Origin: JAADJA01 sp963840975
GTDB taxonomy: Bacteria; Bacteroidota; Bacteroidia; Bacteroidales; JAADJA01
Assembly (NCBI GenBank): GCA_963840975.1
Contig: CAWJBC010000019.1
Coordinates: 55,221-119,220, forward strand
Direction: 5' to 3'
DNA length: 64,000 nucleotides
Part shown: positions 52,973 through 62,900 of the stretch, piece after piece
Position numbering within the stretch: the stretch's first letter is position 1
Layout: each line of letters begins with the position of its first letter
Position numbers and translations under genes: made by a program
Notes under the pieces: generated by a model
Database searches by the model: none
What the model was told of the DNA's origin: nothing
What the model saw: only the letters and a program-made list of their open reading frames with translations

Positions 52973-54028
52973 ATGTCTGAAAAAAGTCTTACCAAACGTT
53001 TATCCTTCTTAGATCGCTATTTAACCATCTGGATTTTCCTTGCCATGCTGTTAGGGGTTTTGTCAGGATATCTGTTTCCGTCTATCGCAGGTTTTTGGGA
53101 AAATATGAGTATTGGTACTACCAACATTCCTATCGCCATTGGGCTTATCCTGATGATGTATCCTCCTTTGGCAAAAGTCCGCTACGAAGAACTGCCAAAG
53201 GTTTTCAGAAATTTTAAAATCCTCGGATTGAGCCTGGTCCAAAACTGGCTTATTGGTCCGGTATTGATGTTTTTCCTGGCTATTTTGTTTCTTCAGGATT
53301 ATCCTCATTACATGTACGGGCTGATTCTGATTGGGTTGGCTCGCTGCATCGCAATGGTGATTGTATGGAATGATCTTGCCAAAGGGAATACTGAATATGC
53401 TGCCGGTCTTGTGGCTTTCAATTCTGTTTTTCAGGTACTGTTTTTCGCCGTTTATGCCTGGGTTTTTATTGCCGTACTTCCCGGCTGGTTCGGCGTAGAA
53501 ACCACTGATGCCGTAACAGGCATCACCATGGGGCAGATTGCGGAAAGCGTTTTTATTTACCTTGGTATTCCTTTTATTGCAGGGTTTTTGACCAGGTTTG
53601 TACTTATTCGCATTAAAAGTAAAGAATGGTATCATGCTAAATTTGTCCCATTGATCAGCCCAATCACCCTCGTTGCTTTATTGTTTACAATTCTTGTCAT
53701 GTTTTCCCTTAAGGGTGAGTATATCATTCAGTTACCATTCGATGTTGTCAGGATTGCAATTCCGCTCATTATCTATTTTATAATTATGTTCCTTGTAAGT
53801 TTTTACATGGGAAAAAAGATAGGGGCGGATTATTCAAAAACCACAACAATTGCATTTACTGCTGCCAGCAATAATTTTGAACTGGCTATAGCAGTTGCAA
53901 TTGCAGTCTTTGGAATCAATTCGGGAGAGGCATTTGCCGCTGTAATAGGACCCCTTGTAGAAGTGCCTGTTTTGATAAGCCTTGTAAACGTTGCATTGAG
54001 GTTCAAAACAAAGTATTTCAATAAATAG
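52973..54028 (+). CDS. arsB: ACR3-family arsenite efflux transporter
   Basis: 351 residues, ten membrane helices. Motifs RLSFLDRYLTIWIFLAMLLG, SIGTTNIPIAIGLILMMYPP and VLFFAVYAW are typical; the conserved Cys of ACR3 appears in LARCIAMVIVWNDLAKG. ACR3 is a bile/arsenite/riboflavin-transporter family As(III)/H+ antiporter. Often named arsB or acr3 in annotations. It is separated from arsM by the GxxExxY insertion and has the tandem repeat array in its upstream region. Confidence 0.92.
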   Translation: MSEKSLTKRLSFLDRYLTIWIFLAMLLGVLSGYLFPSIAGFWENMSIGTTNIPIAIGLILMMYPPLAKVRYEELPKVFRNFKILGLSLVQNWLIGPVLMFFLAILFLQDYPHYMYGLILIGLARCIAMVIVWNDLAKGNTEYAAGLVAFNSVFQVLFFAVYAWVFIAVLPGWFGVETTDAVTGITMGQIAESVFIYLGIPFIAGFLTRFVLIRIKSKEWYHAKFVPLISPITLVALLFTILVMFSLKGEYIIQLPFDVVRIAIPLIIYFIIMFLVSFYMGKKIGADYSKTTTIAFTAASNNFELAIAVAIAVFGINSGEAFAAVIGPLVEVPVLISLVNVALRFKTKYFNK

Positions 54029-54128
54029 CGTTTCCTGCACAATTTAACACTTCTTGCCATATTGACATTATTTATTAATTGGTTCTGTTTTTGATTGGTG
54101 ATACTTAAATGCTAAATATAATTCAAAA

Positions 54129-54605
54129 ATGAAAACAATACAAATTTTTATTATTCTAATGATCGCAGTTGCGATGTCAGTTAATGCCCAAAGTGAAAGC
54201 ACTGTTAGCCAAACGGGAAAAGATTTATTTTTCAGTAAACAAGTTGAAGGGACTATGGACGAAGTTTATCAGCGAGTGGTTGAAGCGTTGAAAGCTGAAA
54301 AGTTCGGAGTTATCACTGAAATTGATATGGCAAAGACACTCAATGAAAAGCTTGGTGTTGAGATGAAGCCCTATAGGATTTTAGGTGTTTGCAATCCTGG
54401 ATTTGCATTTGAAGCTATTCAAGCTGAACCAAACATTGGTGTGTTTTTACCCTGTAAAGTGATCCTAAAACAAATGGATGAAAATACAATTGAAGTTGTG
54501 TCAATCAATCCGGAAACAATGATGATGATGCTTGGAAATGAAAAACTGGATGAAACCGCCGAAGCTGTGGGCGTGAAACTGGAAAGAGTTATTATGGAGT
54601 TATAA
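54129..54605 (+). CDS. DUF302 protein, exported
   Basis: 158 residues. Signal peptide MKTIQIFIILMIAVAMSVNA with cleavage near residue 20-21. The mature part is DUF302: VEALKAEKFGVITEIDMAKT, KLGVEMKPYRILGVCNPGFA, IGVFLPCKVIL and the terminal helix. Function is unknown, with proposed roles in thiol or lipid binding. It follows ACR3 by 100 bases and is closed by a terminator, so it is the last gene of the arsenic region. Confidence 0.85.
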   Translation: MKTIQIFIILMIAVAMSVNAQSESTVSQTGKDLFFSKQVEGTMDEVYQRVVEALKAEKFGVITEIDMAKTLNEKLGVEMKPYRILGVCNPGFAFEAIQAEPNIGVFLPCKVILKQMDENTIEVVSINPETMMMMLGNEKLDETAEAVGVKLERVIMEL

Positions 54606-54613
54606 AAGAAAAA

Positions 54614-54630
54614 TCCCGCCATAAGCGGGA
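54614..54630. terminator. Hairpin terminator between convergent genes
   Basis: TCCCGC, loop CATAA, GCGGGA, with A-rich sequence before and a pyrimidine stretch after. It lies 8 bases after the DUF302 stop and 165 bases from the end of the convergent surface-protein gene, so it probably works in the plus direction. Confidence 0.6.
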
Positions 54631-54794
54631 CTATTCCTTCATTAACCTAAATTTATTGTACGAACTGTTTTATCCCTGAATTAAAAATTGATTAAAATTT
54701 TCACAGGATAAGTCTTGTAGTAAAGAAACAATTAAACAAACCCAACAAAGGATTTACAAATGTTTAATTGTTTCTTTTTGATAATCATTTTTCA

Positions 54795-55223
54795 TTAATT
54801 AGCAGGAGGTGTATAACTTCCATTTACATCACCCGAGCAAAGGCTCTGATAATTTACGGTTGCATTGCTGCCGGAAACATTGACAGACGGTATTTGGAAA
54901 ACATAATCAGGAGCTGTCCATGTTGACGATAATCCCACTGCTCTGCGTTTGATAAGGATACCATCGGATGTAGTTATACCACCTGAAACATTCACATCAG
55001 CCGCCGCAATTTGTAAGGGATTGAATGTACCCAATCCAACTGCAAACCGTGCTGTTAAGATGCCATCCACAGTTGTTATCCCGCCCTTTGCTTTAACTAC
55101 GGAAGTTTGAATGGTATAGTCTCCGTCCAGCAAACCACCAAATTCATAATGACCGGAAGCATTGAAGTTCGTTGTAAGCAAAAGCTGATTGCTTGCATTG
55201 TAAAGCTGAACTGATACATCCAT
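54795..55223 (-). pseudogene. Frameshifted C-terminal part of the surface protein (dockerin-like)
   Basis: 142 codons in the frame next to that of 55144-59106. It reads DVSVQLYNASNQLLLTTNFN, a carboxypeptidase-regulatory-like strand set, then two dockerin-like calcium loops (GGITTVDGILTARFAVG and ADVNVSGGITTSDGILIKRR) and ends CSGDVNGSYTPPAN. Removing one base of the GG at 55220-55221 (minus strand) joins it exactly to the upstream reading frame ('AMTSMN' then 'DVSVQL'). Confidence 0.75.
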
Positions 55224-58200
55224 TCATTGACGTCATAGCCACATTTCCATAGGTAATGTTACCGGTTATCATCCTGTCCAAAACATTCATGGTAACTGGT
55301 ATCATTATGGTGGGATTACCTGGATCAGTCGAAGTTACTTGGATGTCAGCAGTATATGTGCCAACTGCCAATCCTGTTGCATCCATGTTGACATTAATGA
55401 TACTTGGTAAGTTATCTGCATCCGGCATAGCAGTTCCATCAGTATATTCTAATCCATTAATTGTCAACCAACCAAGGGCTGATAATGAAGCACGCAAACG
55501 GAAATTATCTATGGCAAAATATTGGCCTCTTCCATCAGGTCCATCAATGTAATGGAACCTTACCTGGAAGTTAGCATTGGCATAAGCAGCTACGTTATAA
55601 GCTTTATGCGTACCATTGGAATTCCAGGATAATTCTCCATCAGTATTCCATGAATTATAAATGTTAACCCACTGGGTACCATCGTAAACATCTATCTTTG
55701 CTGAATCGCCATCAGTCCAATTTGAAACGAAAGCCTGATCGAATTCCAGTTGCAAACCAGCTCCAAGATAAGCAGAAGCATCAATTACAGGGCTTACTAA
55801 ATAGTCATCCATAGTTATTGAAACATCTCCATAATTCTGGTTTCCATCGCAAAAAGCAAACTGCGTTCCATCAAAATCATAGTAGGGCGAATTTGCTGAA
55901 GAATTTATTGCCCAGGTTACAGTATTATTTCCATTATTAACAACTGTCCAATCACCAGGAATTTCAGTATCAAAAGTTTCAAAAAGAAGATTTACCTCAT
56001 CATATACAACACTTGCTGTATAAGAAGCAGGTAACCCACCAGAATTACCCATTGTTAAGTTAACGGAAGCAGGCATAATTGGAGTAACTGTTTCAGTTAT
56101 TGACAGAGGATCAGCATAAAATGTTGGCGAACCTGAAGCTTCCACAGTTATATCATCCAAATACCAACCGGCCCTGTTGCCCCCTGTCCAGGTATCTGAT
56201 ACCAACCTGAACCTGATTACAACATTATCATATGTATTATAGTCCGTCAGGTTGAAATATTCCTTTTTCCACCATGAATTATCCGGAGTTTCTGAACCTG
56301 TTCCCCAATCTGAATATGAAACCTCATCAAAGCAAGGCCCCTCAGGATAATTATATAAATCGGCTTCTCTGTAATTACCTGCTCCAGAATAAGTTGATTC
56401 AGGTAACTGGTCGTAAGTTGTACCTCCATCGGTTGAAATCTCTACATAACAATGGTCATAATTATTGTATGTTTTGGCAATCTGCCAGAATGTTAGCATA
56501 ATGTCGGCTTTAGCTGTAAAATCAAATGTACCTAACATATAAAGAATATTATCATCACTATTACCAGATGCATTGTGCATTGAATTAAGACCGCTGTGTT
56601 GCAAATCGGTATTGATCATCCACATGGTTCCATTTGCAGGATTATTTCCTGTAATCCCCATACCTGCTTCAAAATCTTCTGTAACAGGAATTGCTCCAAA
56701 AGCATCAAATGCTGTAAGTAAACTATAAGGACCTGTCCATACACTATAATCGCCTCCGCCACAATTTGTGCGGATGTATACATCATAAGCCGTACTTGCA
56801 TTTAATCCGGTCATTTCAAAACTCTGCACTTGTGCAGCAGTAAGATTTGGAGTATAAGCATTGGTTTCTGCACCGGCTCCAACTGCAAATCCTGATAATC
56901 CAACTTCAATTTGATAATCGGTAGCACTTGCCATGGGATCAGTCCAGTTTAACATGGCCGAGGTTTGAGTTTCACCGTCAATCCAGGGTTTATAAGGCTC
57001 GACACATGAAGGTATGGCATCAATGCTAATATTGTCAATTCTCATTTGCTGAAAGGGATAGTCTGCTGCATTCATTCTGAAAGCAATTCGGGCATCAGAA
57101 CCAACATAATTATTGAAATATACAGAGTGGTTAACATATTCATATCCCTCTGTAAATATAGTATCATAACCAGTAAAAGTGGTATAATCTGTAGGGTCTG
57201 TAATTGTTCCAACGATCATTGCAGAGCCACCTGAATGTATCCAAAAATTAGTATATAAGGTATTAATATTGTTAGAAAATTCTGGAGTAATTAGTAATAA
57301 TTCGGAATTCACATCGCCTTCCGGTGCCATATAGATACATATCCCTGAAAGTGCGTCGTATGAATCAGGACCCATTCCTCCATATGATGAAGCATTCATT
57401 TCAATTTCTGACCAGCAAACGGGATACTGCGGAACCTCAGGCCATGGGGGAACTTCGCCAAAATCTTCAAACAAAGGTGTACCAAATGGGATACAAGCAG
57501 TTTGGATGGTAAGGGGCTGGCTCCATGCACTCATGTCACCACCACCACAATCAGTCTGCACATAAAAGTCATAATCTGTTGCATCAGTTAAGCCACTAAT
57601 AATTGCCGGGTTGGTTGAAACAGAAACTGTAGTCCCGGTTCCCTGAGTATAGCCTGAAATCCCATATTCAATATTCCATTGCAATGGAATGCTGTAGTCT
57701 GTCCAGCTTAAAGTAACCTGGTTTGCCTGGATAACATCAGCATCTACTGCCTGGGGTTTAATGCAAGAAGGGATTAAATCAAGTGTAAAATCATCCATAT
57801 ACATTTGATTTTCATCAAAATTAAGATCACCTCTAATGGCAATGTATTCATCTGTTCCAGCATATCCTGCAAACAAATATTCAAAATATTCCCAGTTTGA
57901 AGCCGATGGAACCCAAGATGTTATTTCAGTAAAAGTAGATGCATCAAGAGGATTCGTTATGGTACCAATTTGGAAAGGCCTGGAAAATGCTGTACCCCAC
58001 AATAAGCTTGAACCATTCAATCCATAAAAAGAGATCATATAATCAGAAACAGTTCCAACTTTTGGAAAAACCAGTGTAATATTAGGATCCATTTCTCCAG
58101 CAAAGTTTCCCCAATTCATAGTATTTGTGCCACTATATGGACTCCAGTAATTTTCAACTCTGACATAACAATCAGGATTGTTTACTGTACTTACTGATAA

Positions 58201-59106
58201 CCAGCAATCAGGAAGAGCAGGGGGTGCATAGGAATCAAAATTATCAAAAAGAGGAGTAGAAAGCGCTCCGCAATCCGTTGTAAATGACCAAACTGCACTC
58301 CCAATCTCATTGGTAGCATTTCTGGCAACAACATACCAATAATAGGTAGTAGCATTGGTTAATGTTCCGGGGTCATAGCTGCCATTAGTTGCTCCCCCTG
58401 TTGCAGCATTATTTACAACTTTTGTCATTGGAGGATTATCTGTTCCAAAATAGACATCGTAATTGGTTGTATTTGTGCTAACATTCCAACTCAAATTGCT
58501 GTTAATATCTAACAGTTGCGCCATATTGGCTGGTGCTGGATTTGAAGGAATGTGTGGTGAACCAGCCGGAAGATAAATAATAGTAACTTTCCAGGTGCCT
58601 ACATCAACTTTTTCAAATACATTGCTACAACCTGTTGGTGCGTTCCAATAGGTAGTTCCTGCATGAAGCTCAAATTTCAAACCCGGCAAAAATGGTGGAG
58701 GAGGGGTAACTCCATTGGCAATGGCCAAACCAGTTCGGTTATAATTCCATGTTCCTTCTGTCCATTGGTTTGATGGAGAGAACACTGCCCCTTCACTTGT
58801 ACCTCCGGGTGATATACAACGAAGTTGTGATCGTTGTTCCGACATTGTAGCTCCATTAGCTGCAGTCATTGAATATTCTACATCTACACTAACAATTACA
58901 GAATTGACAGGAAGGCTGCCGTTTGGAAATGTGATTAAACCCGGGCAGGTTGAGTTATTACCCAGGACTTGAAATCCAAGATCTGCAGAGATATCTCCTG
59001 CATTGTAGGTTGCGCTTATCGTATCGTAATTGGTTTGTGCTATGGAAGCACTTCCAATAATGATCATAAGCAAAAACGAAAGTAAAATTGTTTTTTTCAT
59101 TTTCAT
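55144..59106 (-). CDS. Very large secreted multidomain protein (Fn3 / choice-of-anchor J)
   Basis: 1320 residues as read. Signal peptide FLLMIIIGSASIA, cleavage near 23. Repeated modules: fibronectin-III-like segments (NLSWNVSTNTTNYDVYFGTD, QVTLSWTDYSIPLQWNIEYG, AMLNWTDPMASATDYQIEVG) alternate with choice-of-anchor-J/MAM-like lectin-type modules opening with LFDNFDSYAPPALPDCW, LFEDFGEVPPWPE, VTEDFEAGMGI and LLFETFDTEIPGDW. The last 27 residues after DRMITGNITYG are out-of-frame translation; the true end is the dockerin-like tail at 54795-55223. Probable role: adhesion, or glycan-bound surface or secreted scaffold. Confidence 0.8.
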   Translation of the reverse strand: MKMKKTILLSFLLMIIIGSASIAQTNYDTISATYNAGDISADLGFQVLGNNSTCPGLITFPNGSLPVNSVIVSVDVEYSMTAANGATMSEQRSQLRCISPGGTSEGAVFSPSNQWTEGTWNYNRTGLAIANGVTPPPPFLPGLKFELHAGTTYWNAPTGCSNVFEKVDVGTWKVTIIYLPAGSPHIPSNPAPANMAQLLDINSNLSWNVSTNTTNYDVYFGTDNPPMTKVVNNAATGGATNGSYDPGTLTNATTYYWYVVARNATNEIGSAVWSFTTDCGALSTPLFDNFDSYAPPALPDCWLSVSTVNNPDCYVRVENYWSPYSGTNTMNWGNFAGEMDPNITLVFPKVGTVSDYMISFYGLNGSSLLWGTAFSRPFQIGTITNPLDASTFTEITSWVPSASNWEYFEYLFAGYAGTDEYIAIRGDLNFDENQMYMDDFTLDLIPSCIKPQAVDADVIQANQVTLSWTDYSIPLQWNIEYGISGYTQGTGTTVSVSTNPAIISGLTDATDYDFYVQTDCGGGDMSAWSQPLTIQTACIPFGTPLFEDFGEVPPWPEVPQYPVCWSEIEMNASSYGGMGPDSYDALSGICIYMAPEGDVNSELLLITPEFSNNINTLYTNFWIHSGGSAMIVGTITDPTDYTTFTGYDTIFTEGYEYVNHSVYFNNYVGSDARIAFRMNAADYPFQQMRIDNISIDAIPSCVEPYKPWIDGETQTSAMLNWTDPMASATDYQIEVGLSGFAVGAGAETNAYTPNLTAAQVQSFEMTGLNASTAYDVYIRTNCGGGDYSVWTGPYSLLTAFDAFGAIPVTEDFEAGMGITGNNPANGTMWMINTDLQHSGLNSMHNASGNSDDNILYMLGTFDFTAKADIMLTFWQIAKTYNNYDHCYVEISTDGGTTYDQLPESTYSGAGNYREADLYNYPEGPCFDEVSYSDWGTGSETPDNSWWKKEYFNLTDYNTYDNVVIRFRLVSDTWTGGNRAGWYLDDITVEASGSPTFYADPLSITETVTPIMPASVNLTMGNSGGLPASYTASVVYDEVNLLFETFDTEIPGDWTVVNNGNNTVTWAINSSANSPYYDFDGTQFAFCDGNQNYGDVSITMDDYLVSPVIDASAYLGAGLQLEFDQAFVSNWTDGDSAKIDVYDGTQWVNIYNSWNTDGELSWNSNGTHKAYNVAAYANANFQVRFHYIDGPDGRGQYFAIDNFRLRASLSALGWLTINGLEYTDGTAMPDADNLPSIINVNMDATGLAVGTYTADIQVTSTDPGNPTIMIPVTMNVLDRMITGNITYGNVAMTSMNGCISSALQCKQSAFAYNELQCFRSL

Positions 59107-59532
59107 ACTTTTTTATTTTAGTTAGTTTAAAAAATTCATCATTTTGCATTTTGCTCTAAAGCATTAGATGATCATTTTCATTTTGCAGCAAAGAAAATAT
59201 TAAATACTCCTGAAGATGTTTTTGAATGAACCACAAAAGTTCTACAAATGCGATATTCACGGTAACAAAAACTCTACACAACGAGGCTAAACTCTGTTAT
59301 TCAATATATTATACTTATTACCCTAATAAGGTGTCAAACCCCACTTACAATAGTAATGTGGATTTAATTCCATGATAATGGGTGTATTTATGTTTTAGTT
59401 TATTTTCAAATAACATTCATGCTTAATGTTAATATGCGTCAATAAGGAATGATGCCAATAACTGGCAGACATTGCCTTTAGTCTCATTAAGTCGTGATGT
59501 ATTAATTTCCAAAATCAGTCAATTTTCTAAAC
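59107..59532. other. Divergent intergenic region, no clear gene
   Basis: 426 AT-rich bases between the two large secreted-protein loci. It presumably holds both promoters, but I find no clean TAnnTTTG with a TTG partner. Confidence 0.4.
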
Positions 59533-59772
59533 ATGGAATTTACCCTGTTTGGTCTGGTTTTTTCTTTTCGAATCCCTCATTTATTTATTAGAGACTTAAA
59601 GTCTGAATATCAATGGTATATAAGTGTGTGTAGAGATTTTGTTATGCCAAAGAAACAAGATGTAGATGTTTTGTTGCTGATGGATAGATATGTTTATTAT
59701 AATTTGATATTTTATTTGCAGAATATTTTATATCAGGTAAAAGAAAATCTTAATGAAAAAAGAAAACAATAA
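59533..59772 (+). CDS. Small hypothetical protein
   Basis: 79 residues, hydrophobic N terminus (FGLVFSFRIPHLFI) and a charged tail (VKENLNEKRKQ). No recognisable family. The tail overlaps the next small gene by 20 bases in another frame, as is usual for real coupled genes. Support is limited to openness and position. Confidence 0.35.
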   Translation: MEFTLFGLVFSFRIPHLFIRDLKSEYQWYISVCRDFVMPKKQDVDVLLLMDRYVYYNLIFYLQNILYQVKENLNEKRKQ

Positions 59773-59920
59773 CGACTTGGGTGCATCCACAAGAAAAAAG
59801 TTGGAATCTATTATAGAGCAATCAAAGACAGAAAATGAGGCATTAAAAAAAATTCTTCAAGGTCTGGAAAGAATAAAACAAGACAATGAGAAAAGAATAA
59901 ATAAGAATGTTAAAAAATAA
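59753..59920 (+). CDS. Small coiled-coil protein
   Basis: 55 residues, strongly charged and heptad-like: MKKENNNDLGASTRKKLESI, then QSKTENEALKKILQGLERIK and a Lys-rich end. This is a plausible short coiled-coil protein, too short for many gene finders. It is 23 bases before the start of the large secreted protein and may be co-transcribed with it. Function unknown. Confidence 0.5.
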   Translation: MKKENNNDLGASTRKKLESIIEQSKTENEALKKILQGLERIKQDNEKRINKNVKK

Positions 59921-59943
59921 CCGATAAATTAAAAAAAAATAAA

Positions 59944-62900
59944 ATGAAAAAATCATTATCTTATTTCAAAGCTGCATTACTGTCAATAATGTTAATGCTG
60001 ACTTTTTATAGCTACAGCCAGTCAAATGGGTATATCGGTACATCCGATAAACCATTTCTTCTTAAAGCTCCCAAAACAGGTGAAATATTATTTAATCAAA
60101 TTTCTGATCCTGGAGACAGCTGGATGGTATCTCAGCATTTCTCTACCATTACAAATAGCTCGAATACATGCGCTGTGGCTGATGATTTTGATGTTCCCAC
60201 AGGGGAAACATGGAATATACATTCAATTGGTGTGTTGGGCGCATACTGGCAAGGCGCAACTGGAGGTGGCGATACCCTGAATGTTTATATCCTGAGCGAT
60301 AATAATGGACAGCCCGGAGATACTATCCAGGAATATTTTGCTTATACAGACTTTCTAAAAGTTGAGGAAGATATGGGAGGTTATATCGGCACGTATTTCG
60401 AAATCTATTTACCAACTATTGTAACGCTGAGCGAGGGTACATATTGGGTTTCTGTGCAGTTGTATTCTGACTTTAATGCCACCGGGCAGTGGGGTTGGTT
60501 GGATCACAATATAGGAGACTTTATCAATGGAGCTGAATGGTATTGGATCAATCCGAAGGATGGTTTTGGGATGGGTTATACGGATTGGACACCGGCAAAT
60601 ATTGTTGTTGGACCATGGGTTAAATGGGAAATGTCATTTGCAATATTTGGAATACCCTACGATAATGATCTTTCAGTTCTGGAAATAACTTCACCGGATG
60701 ATTATTATTATGGCCCACCAGCTTCCCCAAAGAATGTAAGTGTCAAAATTAAAAATGAAGGTACAACACCTCAAACGGGTATTGATTTAAAATATAATTT
60801 TAATGGAACTGTAGTAACAGATAATTTAGGTACAGTTATACTTGGCTATAATGAAACCTATGAATATACATTTTCACAGACAGTAGATATTTCAACTCCG
60901 GGGTTGTATAATTTAAGTGTTTACACTTCGCTGCCAGGTGATGAAAATCCTGAGAATGATGAACAAGCTTTAGCCATCACCGTATTTGATCCAATGGTTT
61001 ATACTATGCCTTCTATGCAGGCATCAAGCATAACTGTATGCTCTGGTACATTTGCTGATGCTGGCGGATTAAATGATTCACTTACAGCAGGTGACTGGGG
61101 CATTTTAACCATTTACCCCTCAACTCCCGGGGCAAAAATAAGATTGAACTTTATTCAGTTTGATATTGAATGGTCGGAATTTTGGATCTATGATGGCGAA
61201 AATACTAATTCAACTGAATTGGGATACTGGGAAAATGATCAGAATCCAGGAATCATTACGGCTGGTTATAATAATACTTCCGGCGCATTAACAATTCAAT
61301 TTATAGCTCAGGGATGGACTCCTTTTGAAGCTCCTGGATGGGCTGCCAATATTTCGTGTCATACTCCTGTTGCAGATGATTTTGAAGTAATGAAAATTGA
61401 ATTATCCCATCCCGCAGTTTTTGAATATGATTACGTAACGGCAATAGCGTATGTAAAAAATGTAGGAACAACAGTACTTGAAAAAGATGTAACATTTTCT
61501 GCAAATGGTGCAGATTATGCAGTTGTTGCTACCGGAATGGTTAATCAGTCGGATACTGTAATTGTCGAAGCTACCTGGAATCCAAGCACCACTGGTGATT
61601 ACGAGTTGGTTGCTTCAGTTCCTGCCGATATGGGCAATAGCAATAATTCGTCAAGCATGTTGCAACATGTTTATACATTTGATCATTTTTATGAAGGCTT
61701 TGAACTTCCTCTATTCCCGCCAGATGGCTGGTCTCAATCAAGTATTTCTTGGATTCGTCACGACTATGCTCCGGCAGTGGGCAACGGTCATGCTTATTGT
61801 TGGAGTGATTATGGATTGGTAGATACCTTATACACACCTAAACTTCACATAGAAGCAGGTGATAAGATATCCTTTTATGCATACAGCAGTCCATGGTGGC
61901 CCGGTGAACTTGACCTTTGTTGGGTTAATGGTGAAACCGGTGTTTCATCATTGATTCAGCATGTACCCTTGCCCTTTATGTGGTACCAGTCATTTCAAAT
62001 TGATGTATCAGCTGCCGCTGGTGATAATTATCTTGCTTTTGTTGGAAAGTATAATCCTCAGGGAGGCCAGGGCGAAATAAAACTGGATGAAGTTGAAGGC
62101 ATTGGAATTGAAAGGTTTTATTATAATGATGATTTAAAATCGTACATTTTGTCAGGCGATATTACGCCCGAAGAAAATATACCAGCAACGCTTGAAATAG
62201 ATATTAAAAACATTGGTTCTCAGATGCAGTTGGGATCTGAGTACACTGTTAAATTAATGTTAGATCCTAACATTGAATTGATGACATATCCAGGCCAGAA
62301 TATAAATCCAAAGGAAGATTTAACTTTTATTTTGGATTATACATTCCCAGATGCCGGATTATATCAATGTTACATAGAAGTTGATTTTGCAGACGACCAG
62401 GATCCGTCAAACAATAGATCCACCTCCCTCAATATTTATGTTCAGCAGGAAGGTACTTTACAGGTTTATATTGGAGAAAACAATGACTACAATAGTAATT
62501 GGTGGCATCCCATTTCAATTTCGCCTACCGGGCTGTATTCACAAACTCTTTTTTTAGCAGACCAAGTGGGCGAAGCCAATACCATAACGGGTATCATGTA
62601 TTATTACAAACTAGGTGGTAATTTTCCGGCATATGATAATCCAATTACCATCTGGATGTCCGAAACAGACGAAACCAATATGTCAGATTCACTGGAAGCA
62701 GCTAACAATTATAATCTTGTTTTCGACGGAACATTTGATGCCTATCCCGGCTACCATGGTCTTTATATTCCACTCGATTTTGTTTATAGCTACCAGGGCG
62801 GAAATTTAATGGTAACCACCTATAAGGATTATGATGATGGTAACTATGCGGAATTCTCTGCTGGAACATCTTTTCCGGCCGATACAATGGTCAGGTACTA

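Noticed and set aside
54129..54605. DUF302 gene as a direct arsenic-resistance gene
   Set aside because: Only proximity supports this; the family has no established link to arsenic.
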